A stretch of DNA of 10,565 bases. It comes from Chloroflexota bacterium. GTDB taxonomy: Bacteria; Chloroflexota; Dehalococcoidia; GIF9; UBA5629. Shown here in pieces: positions 1-6,331 of the stretch. Numbering within the stretch: position 1 is the first letter of the stretch; every line of letters begins with the position of its first letter. The DNA is taken from contig CP070642.1 of assembly GCA_020354105.1 (NCBI GenBank), forward strand, positions 534,151-544,715, given 5' to 3'. The position numbers were made by a program, and so were the translations under genes. Below the pieces are notes generated by a model. That model was not told where the DNA came from. It did no database searches and saw only the letters and a list, made by a program, of their open reading frames with translations.

Positions 1-407
<407 letters not shown>

Positions 408-428
408 AGATTTCCTTCCACTATCCAG

Positions 429-441
429 TTGTTAAAGTGCA
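429..441 (-). promoter_or_regulatory. boxA-like rRNA antitermination site in the 16S leader
   Basis: The minus strand reads TGCACTTTAACAA, which differs at one of 13 bases from the E. coli rrn boxA (TGCTCTTTAACAA). It sits between the predicted promoter and the 16S 5' end, where boxA belongs. In E. coli, NusB and NusE (S10) bind this RNA and stop Rho from terminating untranslated rRNA transcripts. The assignment is by sequence and position only. Confidence 0.7.
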
Positions 442-462
442 CACTAGGGAAAGCAATTAATA

Positions 463-491
463 ATACTAACACAACCTGCTATTCCTGTCAA
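463..491 (-). promoter_or_regulatory. rRNA operon promoter (sigma-70/SigA type)
   Basis: On the minus strand a perfect -35 TTGACA (486-491) is followed by a 17-bp spacer and a -10 TAGTAT (463-468, 4 of 6 consensus bases). The predicted transcription start is near 456, giving a leader of about 49 nt before the 16S 5' end. The position, orientation and ideal spacing fit the main promoter of a 16S gene. Confidence 0.75.
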
Positions 492-510
492 TACGCACCC
501 ATACGCAACC
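491..510. repeat. Tandem 10-bp direct repeat abutting the rrn -35 box
   Basis: ATACGCACCC (491-500) is followed directly by ATACGCAACC (501-510), identical at 9 of 10 positions. The period is one helical turn, and the first unit touches the -35 element of the 16S promoter. It may be a binding site for a regulator or RNA polymerase. Chance similarity cannot be excluded at this length. Confidence 0.5.
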
Positions 511-555
511 ACAAAGCACCGGCACTCATAATAGTAAACTCGAATTACACGCCAT

Positions 556-584
556 TTGTTCCCAACAGTATCACATGCTAAAAT
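556..584 (+). promoter_or_regulatory. Possible promoter of the ClC gene
   Basis: TTGTTC (556-561; 3 of 6) and TAAAAT (579-584; 5 of 6) are separated by exactly 17 bp. Transcription would start near 591, which is downstream of the ATG at 575 and upstream of the ATG at 647. If real, it favours the later start codon. The -35 is weak, so this is only a candidate. Confidence 0.35.
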
Positions 585-646
585 GTAAGACAAACCTAAA
601 AGATTTTATCCTCGGCATATTCAAAAACTTTCACCACCAGGTACTG

Positions 647-2389
647 ATGAATATATTCAAGGCTTCTCGATTGGACTCCCTTTACCGTAGATTCCGTAGC
701 TCTGAATTTGCCTTCGGTACCACACTAGCTACTGTAGTTGGAATTGCCGCCGGGCTTGGTGCAGTGGCCTTCAGATGGCTGATCGAGTTTTTCCACACTT
801 TTTTCTTCGAGGGCGGCGCTGATGTCTTGAGCTTCCTAGGACAATATTACGTCATCTTGTTGCCAGTCGCCGGCGGACTAATTATAGGCCCGCTAATTTA
901 TTTTACCCGTGCCTCGGAAACCAGAGGGCACGGTGTCCCCGAAGTCATGGAGGCAGTGGCTGCCAAAGGTGGGCGTATTCGAGCCCGGGTAGCTGCAATC
1001 AAGACGTTAGCTTCATCAATCTGTATTGGCAGCGGTGGCTCAGTAGGCAGAGAGGGCCCAATCGTCCAAATCGGCTCGACCATCGGGTCAATTCTAGGAC
1101 AGCGCCTAAACCTCTCCCAGGAATGGATAAAAACCCTCGTCGCCTGCGGTGCGGCTGGCGGTATCTCCGCTACTTTCAATGCACCTATAGCTGGGGTGTT
1201 TTTTGCCCACGAAGTTATATTAGGCAGAATTCTAACCCGCCATTTCGGTTTCGTGGTCATCACTTCAGTTATTGCCAGCGTTATCGCACATGCTTTTCTG
1301 GGCAATCTTCAATCATTCAGCATACCTGCTTACACTCTCAATAGTTACTGGGAAATACCGCTCTACTTCGTGCTCGGCGCCTCATGCGCTCTAATAGGTG
1401 TGCTATTCATACGTGCATTATATAAGACCGAGGATATTTTCGATGCTTTCAAAATACCCATGTATGTAAAGCCGGCACTAGGCGGCATCGGTATCGGCCT
1501 TATCGGGTTTTATAACCCCTTCCTGTTTGGTGTAGGCTACGATGGCGTAGAGCAAGCCCTCCTGGGACAAATAGGACTGATCACCCTCATAGCACTACTA
1601 CTGCTAAAAATATTAGCTACATCTCTCACATTAGGTAGCGGCGGCAGCGGCGGCATCTTCGCACCCAGTTTATTCATGGGCGCTATGTTCGGAGGCGCTT
1701 TTGGTGACATTGCCAATCGACTTCTACCAAACATTGCCGCCCCATCAGGAGCTTACGCCCTGGTAGGTATGGCAGCGGTCTTTTCCGCTGCAGCCCGAGC
1801 ACCAATCACAGCCATCATCATCCTCTTCGAGATGACCAGAGATTATGCCATTATATTACCTCTAATGCTAGCGGTTGTCGTCAGTACTCTGATAGCTTAT
1901 AGGCTTAGTCCCGAAAATATATACACCATCAAGTTAAGCCGCCGGGGTGTCTCCGTCCGCTCGCGAGAAGAAGTGGATTTACTAGAGAAGGTAACCGTCC
2001 GGGAAGTAATGACGAAAGACTTCCCTACAGTTCCCGCAGAAATGACCTTTGCCGAAATAGCAGACAAGTTCGCCAAAAGCAAGCACCATGGCTTCCCGGT
2101 AGTTGACAAAAACAATCGCCTCAAGGGAATGATCACGTTAGCTGACGTGGAATCCAAAATGGGCAGCAAAAGTCGCGAATTGACGGTGGCCGATATAGCC
2201 ACTACAATCCTGATTAAAGCCTACCCTGATGAGTCCCTACACGATGTGGTTCAAAATTTAGGAGCCAAAGAAGTAGGGCGAATACCAGTGGTTGACAGAA
2301 AAGACCCTTCTCGGCTCGTCGGTGTGCTAAGACGATATGATATCGTCAAGGCATACGTGAAAGCGATATCGAAACTACCAAAGGTCTAA
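647..2389 (+). CDS. ClC-family chloride channel/transporter with C-terminal CBS pair
   Basis: Integral membrane protein that moves chloride (or a similar anion) across the cytoplasmic membrane. Numbering is from the ATG at 647 (580 aa). The ClC core is about residues 20-420, with the three selectivity-filter segments GHGVP (94-98), GREGP (134-138, gating Glu136) and GIFAP (336-340), and a likely pore Tyr at 426 in the following helix. Two CBS domains follow at about 450-506 and 512-571; such domains bind adenine nucleotides in other proteins. The frame is open upstream to an ATG at 575 (604 aa), but that codon lacks a Shine-Dalgarno sequence. The ATG at 647 has AGGT four bases upstream and suits the candidate promoter, so I prefer it with moderate confidence. 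Oddities are His in place of the Ser of GSGIP, and Val190 where exchangers carry the proton glutamate. The gene diverges from the 16S gene and is probably transcribed alone. Confidence 0.93.
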   Translation: MNIFKASRLDSLYRRFRSSEFAFGTTLATVVGIAAGLGAVAFRWLIEFFHTFFFEGGADVLSFLGQYYVILLPVAGGLIIGPLIYFTRASETRGHGVPEVMEAVAAKGGRIRARVAAIKTLASSICIGSGGSVGREGPIVQIGSTIGSILGQRLNLSQEWIKTLVACGAAGGISATFNAPIAGVFFAHEVILGRILTRHFGFVVITSVIASVIAHAFLGNLQSFSIPAYTLNSYWEIPLYFVLGASCALIGVLFIRALYKTEDIFDAFKIPMYVKPALGGIGIGLIGFYNPFLFGVGYDGVEQALLGQIGLITLIALLLLKILATSLTLGSGGSGGIFAPSLFMGAMFGGAFGDIANRLLPNIAAPSGAYALVGMAAVFSAAARAPITAIIILFEMTRDYAIILPLMLAVVVSTLIAYRLSPENIYTIKLSRRGVSVRSREEVDLLEKVTVREVMTKDFPTVPAEMTFAEIADKFAKSKHHGFPVVDKNNRLKGMITLADVESKMGSKSRELTVADIATTILIKAYPDESLHDVVQNLGAKEVGRIPVVDRKDPSRLVGVLRRYDIVKAYVKAISKLPKV

Positions 2390-2436
2390 ACCACTACTCA
2401 ACTCGTTTTTGAATCTGAGCATCTCCCCCAAAGCTA

Positions 2437-2445
2437 TGATATAAT
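2437..2445 (+). promoter_or_regulatory. Extended -10 promoter for prfA-prmC
   Basis: TGATATAAT matches the extended -10 consensus TGnTATAAT exactly. There is no good -35 at the usual distance; the best is TGAGCA with an 18-bp spacer, 3 of 6. That is usual for extended -10 promoters. The start codon of prfA is only 18 bp beyond the -10, so the leader would be about 12 nt. Confidence 0.65.
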
Positions 2446-2457
2446 TTCCATTGGAAA
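2445..2457. repeat. 13-bp palindrome over the prfA transcription start and RBS
   Basis: TTTCCA-T-TGGAAA is a perfect 6+1+6 palindrome. It starts on the last base of the -10, spans the predicted transcription start and includes the only purine-rich stretch (GGAAA, 2453-2457) that could act as ribosome binding site for prfA. It may be an operator, or a coincidence in a short AT-rich gap. Confidence 0.45.
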
Positions 2458-2463
2458 CAAGCT

Positions 2464-3534
2464 ATGTTCAGTAGACTCGAATCAATCGAAAAACGCTATG
2501 AGGAACTAACTCAACTGATAGCTCAACCAGAGCTATCTTCCAATCCATCACGCTTGCAAACATTAGCTCAAGAACAGGCTAACCTAGAAGATACCGTAAC
2601 CAAATATCGCAAATATAAAGCAGTTTTCAAAGCCATGCAGGAAACCCAAGCCATGCTTGATGATGGACTCGAGCCTGATATGATACCCATGGTGAAAGAG
2701 GAAATATCTAATTTAAAAAAACGACAGGACGACATTCTTCACGAATTGAAGCTATCCCTATTACCCAAAGACGCTAACCAAAATAAGGATGTTATTGTGG
2801 AAATAAGAGCTGGTACCGGCGGTGAAGAAGCTTCCCTTTTCGCCGCTGACCTCTTCCGCATGTATAGTCGCTATGCCCAAAGCAAAGGCTGGCAAGTGGA
2901 CATCATTGATAGCAACCAGACTGAACTCAGTGGCTTTAAAGAAATAATCTTTGAGATTAAAGGCAAGGGCGCTTTCAGTCGGTTGAAATATGAGCGTGGC
3001 GTCCATAGAGTACAACGAGTGCCGACCACAGAGTCCTCAGGCCGAATTCATACCTCCACAGCCACTGTGGCAGTCCTCCCCGAAGCTGAAGAGGTAGAGG
3101 TAGCCATTAAACCAGATGACATCAGGATCGACCTTTTCCGCAGCGGTGGGGCTGGCGGACAAAATGTTAATAAGTTGACTACTGCAGTTCGCATCACCCA
3201 CTTGCCTACAGGTATAGTGGCAGTTTGCCAGGACGAACGTTCCCAGTTAAGAAATAGGACGAAGGCCATGGCAGTGCTCCGAGCCCGTTTATTAGACAAG
3301 GAACAAAGCAAAAAATTCGAAGAATTGACTGAGGAACGCCGTTCTCAAATAGGCAGCGGTGAGCGTTCTGAAAAAATTCGCACCTATAACTTTCCTCAAG
3401 ACCGCCTCACCGACCATCGTATAAGTATCACTCTCCACAATTTGCCACGTATCCTCAATGGCGAACTTGACGAGCTCATCGAAGCTCTAGCCGCCGATGA
3501 ACAAGTAAAGCTATTAGAAGGAAGCCGTCTATGA
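2464..3534 (+). CDS. prfA: Peptide chain release factor 1 (RF1)
   Basis: Recognises UAA and UAG stop codons in the ribosomal A site and triggers release of the finished protein. At 356 aa it is close to E. coli RF1 (360 aa). A helical N-terminal domain (about 1-105) precedes the codon-recognition and catalytic domains. The tripeptide PTT (187-189), within RVPTTESSGRIHTS, is the RF1-type PxT anticodon motif; RF2 would have SPF. The catalytic GGQ is at 231-233 in SGGAGGQNVNK, and Gln233 is the residue expected to be methylated by PrmC. The start fits the family's usual MxxxLESIEKRYEEL opening, with a weak GGAAA eight bases upstream. Its TGA stop overlaps the prmC start codon as ATGA, so the two are translationally coupled. 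TAG ends prmC, etfB and etfA here, so RF1 is needed in this genome. Confidence 0.97.
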   Translation: MFSRLESIEKRYEELTQLIAQPELSSNPSRLQTLAQEQANLEDTVTKYRKYKAVFKAMQETQAMLDDGLEPDMIPMVKEEISNLKKRQDDILHELKLSLLPKDANQNKDVIVEIRAGTGGEEASLFAADLFRMYSRYAQSKGWQVDIIDSNQTELSGFKEIIFEIKGKGAFSRLKYERGVHRVQRVPTTESSGRIHTSTATVAVLPEAEEVEVAIKPDDIRIDLFRSGGAGGQNVNKLTTAVRITHLPTGIVAVCQDERSQLRNRTKAMAVLRARLLDKEQSKKFEELTEERRSQIGSGERSEKIRTYNFPQDRLTDHRISITLHNLPRILNGELDELIEALAADEQVKLLEGSRL

Positions 3535-4391
3535 CCTTGGCGCAGGCACTTCAACAATCTGCCCACACCTTAAACTCGAATGGCATAGATGATAGCCATA
3601 TTGAAGCCAGAATATTCCTAGGCAATATAACAAATCTGTCACCAGCCCAAATATACACGCAGCCCGAACGAATCTTAAGCCAGGAACAAGAGGACAATTT
3701 GCAAGATCTCATCGAGCGTCGTCTTTGCCACGAACCCACAGCCTATATTGTAAAGCACAGGGAATTTTATGGCATCGACTTTTATGTTGATTCACGTGTA
3801 CTAATTCCCCGTCCGGAAACAGAACTTCTTGTAGACATGGCTCTCGAATTCGCCAAGAGCAGTAGCACTTATACTGCAAAACCCATATTAATCGCTGACA
3901 TTGGAACTGGCTGTGGAGCTATTGCCGTTAGCCTCGCCGTAAATCTACCCCACAACAAAATTTATGCCACGGATATATCTCTCTTAGCCCTGGAAGTTGC
4001 CAAGCTAAACTGCAAACGTCACAAGGTCACAAGTCAGATTACCCTGCTTCAAGGCAACTTATTGGAGCCAATGCCTGAGCCCATTGACCTGCTAGTTGCC
4101 AACTTGCCTTACATCAAAAGTTCGGAACTGGCAACTTTAAGCCCAGAGATAACTAAATTCGAGCCAAGAATGGCAATAGACGGTGGCAAAACTGGCTTGG
4201 ACTATATTTATCAGCTTTTACAGCAAGCCAGAGGGAGAATCAATAATAATGGTTGTCTTCTTTTGGAAATAGGACAAAACCAGGAAAAAGAGATAACTCA
4301 TTTAATCAATAGTTGTCTCGGCAAGATAAATCCTGAATTCATCTCAGACTTTAATGGAATTAAGAGAGTAGTTAAAATCGACTTTGAATAG
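3531..4391 (+). CDS. prmC: Release factor glutamine N5-methyltransferase
   Basis: SAM-dependent enzyme that methylates the Gln of the GGQ loop in release factors, raising termination efficiency. Its substrate RF1 is encoded immediately upstream. At 286 aa it has family-typical length. The N-terminal helical substrate-binding domain (about 1-85) carries conserved pieces such as HREFYG (76-81). IPRPETE (92-98) is followed by the Rossmann-fold methyltransferase domain, with SAM motif DIGTGCG (123-129) and ATDIS (146-150). The catalytic NPPY motif appears as NLPY (191-194): Asn, the second Pro and Tyr are kept and the first Pro is Leu. I judge this a tolerated variant. Start overlap with prfA (ATGA) fixes the start codon. 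It was formerly called HemK; the family assignment is secure. Confidence 0.95.
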   Translation: MTLAQALQQSAHTLNSNGIDDSHIEARIFLGNITNLSPAQIYTQPERILSQEQEDNLQDLIERRLCHEPTAYIVKHREFYGIDFYVDSRVLIPRPETELLVDMALEFAKSSSTYTAKPILIADIGTGCGAIAVSLAVNLPHNKIYATDISLLALEVAKLNCKRHKVTSQITLLQGNLLEPMPEPIDLLVANLPYIKSSELATLSPEITKFEPRMAIDGGKTGLDYIYQLLQQARGRINNNGCLLLEIGQNQEKEITHLINSCLGKINPEFISDFNGIKRVVKIDFE

Positions 4392-4399
4392 CACCCGAT

Positions 4400-4428
4400 T
4401 TGACAAAAAGCAGGATTTGTCCTAAAGT
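4400..4428 (+). promoter_or_regulatory. Promoter of etfB-etfA with an overlapping dyad
   Basis: A perfect -35 TTGACA (4400-4405), a 17-bp spacer and -10 TAAAGT (4423-4428; 4 of 6) predict a start near 4435 and a leader of about 45 nt. A perfect inverted repeat, GACAAA (4402-4407) and TTTGTC (4416-4421) with 8 bp between, overlaps the -35 and fills the spacer, where a repressor could act. The -35 begins 9 bp after the prmC stop codon. Confidence 0.65.
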
Positions 4429-4465
4429 ATCTGTTTGGTTCAACCCAACAGCCAAAAATTCTCTT

Positions 4466-4472
4466 AAGGAGG
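4466..4472 (+). promoter_or_regulatory. Strong ribosome binding site of etfB
   Basis: AAGGAGG sits 7 nt before the ATG at 4480. It is the strongest Shine-Dalgarno sequence in the window and fixes the start. Together with the strong site before etfA it suggests high expression of the flavoprotein compared with the weak sites of prfA and gatC. Confidence 0.85.
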
Positions 4473-4479
4473 AAAAACG

Positions 4480-5286
4480 ATGCCCCTAAACATGATAGTT
4501 TGCTGCAAACAAGTACTAGATCCGGAGGCACCCCCTGCCAGTTTCAAGATCGACCCATCTACTAACAAGGTGATTCCCCCACCAGGAGTACCACCCGTTG
4601 TTAGTCCCTTTGATGAACAAGCCGTGGAAGCAGCGCTCCGAATAAAAGACCAGCAAGGCGGCAAAATCACAGTTTTAAGCCTCGGTAATAACCTGCTCCG
4701 CGATGTGGTTAAGAAACCTCTTTCCATGGGCGCTGATGAGCTAATCCTCCTCGAAGATGAAGCTTTCGAAGGCGGCGACAGCTGGTCCATCGCTAATGCG
4801 CTTGCCACAGCAATCAAAAAGATAGGAGAATACGACCTCATCTTCTGCGGCCGTCAGGCAGCCGACTGGGATGCCGGACAGGTTGGCACGGGTATTGCAG
4901 AAATACTCGGAATTCCCAGCGTTACTGTGGCTAAGAAAGTAGAGGCTACTGATGGTAAGGCCAAGGTGGAACGAGTAATCTCTGATGGCTATCAGGTAAT
5001 TGAGGTAACACTCCCTGCCCTGATTACAGTCAGCAACGAGCTCGGTGAAGCCCGTTATGCCACACTCAAAGGCATTATGGCAGCAGCCAAAAAGCAGCCC
5101 ACAGTCTGGAAACCGGCCGATATCGGGCTTGAGCCCTCACAGATAGGGACTGCCGGGCGACGTGCCAAGCTTCTCAAGCTCTTCCAACCAGTTAAAGAAG
5201 GTAAGTGTGAAATCATAGAGGCTGATACCCCAGCAGAAGCCGGCACCAAACTGGCTGCTAAACTTAGAGAAGCAAAGGTAATCTAG
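4480..5286 (+). CDS. etfB: Electron transfer flavoprotein, beta subunit
   Basis: Small subunit of the soluble EtfAB heterodimer, which takes electrons from flavin dehydrogenases (for example acyl-CoA dehydrogenases) and passes them to a membrane quinone reductase; some family members bifurcate electrons instead. At 268 aa it has usual length. Visible family landmarks are the N-terminal CCKQV (8-12), SPFDEQAVEAALRIKD (42-57), GADEL (84-88), the nucleotide-site segment CGRQAADWD (123-131), the EtfB signature region ending in TLPALITV (about 163-184) and ELGEARYATLKGIM (187-200). Trp130 replaces the small residue often seen in that DxD segment. The gene has its own promoter and strong RBS, and etfA follows after 29 bp. 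No dehydrogenase, ETF-quinone oxidoreductase or FixCX gene is in view, so the electron donor and acceptor are unknown, and I cannot tell canonical from bifurcating types. Confidence 0.95.
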   Translation: MPLNMIVCCKQVLDPEAPPASFKIDPSTNKVIPPPGVPPVVSPFDEQAVEAALRIKDQQGGKITVLSLGNNLLRDVVKKPLSMGADELILLEDEAFEGGDSWSIANALATAIKKIGEYDLIFCGRQAADWDAGQVGTGIAEILGIPSVTVAKKVEATDGKAKVERVISDGYQVIEVTLPALITVSNELGEARYATLKGIMAAAKKQPTVWKPADIGLEPSQIGTAGRRAKLLKLFQPVKEGKCEIIEADTPAEAGTKLAAKLREAKVI

Positions 5287-5304
5287 AATTAAGAGGTAAT
5301 CAAC

Positions 5305-5311
5305 AGGAGGT
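5305..5311 (+). promoter_or_regulatory. Ribosome binding site of etfA
   Basis: AGGAGGT lies 5 nt before the ATG at 5316, within the 29-bp gap after etfB. It fixes the start and shows that the two subunits are translated from one mRNA by independent strong initiation rather than by overlap. Confidence 0.85.
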
Positions 5312-5315
5312 TATA

Positions 5316-6314
5316 ATGGCTGAAAATAAAGGAATTATGGTCTATGGCGAGATCGTGGATGGCAAAATAAGCTCGATTACAACCGAGCTCCTGGGTTGCG
5401 GTCGAAAACTCGCCGATGAATTGAAAGAAGACTTGTCATGCATATTGGTCGGTGACAAGTTAGGTGATGCCCCTAAACAAACTGTAGCTTACGGGGCCGA
5501 CAAAGTATATACCGCCGAGGACCCGTTGCTTAAAGAATATCAAACAGATTCGTACGTCGCTGTAATGGAAAAGGCAGCAAAGGACCTTTCGCCAAAAATT
5601 ATACTTTTCGGGCAAACATCCGTGGGGCGTGATTTGGCTCCCAGACTGGCATTTAGACTGGGCGCCAGCTTATCCATGGACTGCATGGAACTCAGTATCG
5701 ACCCAGGGACAAAGCTGCTTCATCAAACTAGGTCTGTTTACGGTGGCAACGCGCGGGCCACATTCACTTCGGAAATTTTCCCCCAGATGGCCACAGTCAG
5801 GCAAAAAGCAATGTCTCCACTGGCACCTGATGAATCAAGAAAAGGAGAGATTACTCCAATCAAAGTTGAGCTAGACCCGGCAAAGATACGGACAAAAGTA
5901 CTCGAAACGGTAAAAGAAGAGGTCGTTGGAGTAAAACTGGAAGACGCTCAGGCAATCGTAGCCGGGGGAAGAGGAATTGGTGGACCTGATGGCTTCAAGC
6001 AATTAGAGGATCTGGCTAAGGTACTGAAGGGTGCAGTAGGCGCTTCCAGACCACCCTGTGATAACAAGTGGGTACCGGACACAATGCAGATCGGGCTTAC
6101 TGGCAAAATCGTCACACCAGAGCTCTATATCGCAGTAGGTCTTTCTGGAGCCAGCCAGCATTTAGCTGGATGTTCTGGCGCCAAAAACATAATAGCCATC
6201 AACAAAGACCCTGAGGCTAATATATATAAGGAAGCCCGCTTCGGCGTGGTAGGTGACTGGAAGCAGATCCTGCCTGCTTTTACTGAGAAAGTCAAGGAGC
6301 TTCTGGCCGGTTAG
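5316..6314 (+). CDS. etfA: Electron transfer flavoprotein, alpha subunit
   Basis: FAD-binding large subunit of the EtfAB dimer (332 aa, usual length). The N-terminal alpha/beta domain (about 5-195) packs against EtfB. The C-terminal FAD domain (about 205-325) shows GGRGIGG (217-223), SRPP (244-247, with the flavin-contacting Arg245), GLTGK (260-264), SGASQH (277-282, His282 near the flavin) and AINKDPEANI (294-303). These correspond to the human alpha-subunit residues Ser248/Arg249, Thr266 and His286. The classical signature has Ile or Val before QH, where this protein has Ser. It is the second gene of the etfBA operon and ends in TAG, 15 bp from the stop codon of the converging EF-G-like gene. 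Partner enzymes are not present nearby. Confidence 0.96.
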   Translation: MAENKGIMVYGEIVDGKISSITTELLGCGRKLADELKEDLSCILVGDKLGDAPKQTVAYGADKVYTAEDPLLKEYQTDSYVAVMEKAAKDLSPKIILFGQTSVGRDLAPRLAFRLGASLSMDCMELSIDPGTKLLHQTRSVYGGNARATFTSEIFPQMATVRQKAMSPLAPDESRKGEITPIKVELDPAKIRTKVLETVKEEVVGVKLEDAQAIVAGGRGIGGPDGFKQLEDLAKVLKGAVGASRPPCDNKWVPDTMQIGLTGKIVTPELYIAVGLSGASQHLAGCSGAKNIIAINKDPEANIYKEARFGVVGDWKQILPAFTEKVKELLAG

Positions 6315-6331
6315 TGGACCGAAATCTTTTT
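6308..6331 (+). terminator. Weak candidate terminator after etfA
   Basis: CGGT (6308-6311) can pair with ACCG (6318-6321) around a 6-nt loop containing the etfA stop codon. A T-rich run (TCTTTTTA) begins 4 nt later. The stem is only 4 bp and the T-run is offset, so this is a poor intrinsic terminator. Nothing better is visible in the 15-bp gap on either strand. Confidence 0.25.

Noticed and set aside
898..1305. Open frame on the minus strand inside the ClC gene (and similar ones opposite prfA, etfB and gatA)
   Set aside because: They lie wholly inside well-recognised genes, have low-complexity or Pro/Arg/Ser-rich translations typical of antisense frames, and lack a credible start signal.
4433..4449. 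GTTTGGTT/AACCCAAC near-palindrome in the etfB leader
   Set aside because: It has a mismatch in the middle of the stem and an impossible one-base loop unless shortened, so I give it no weight.
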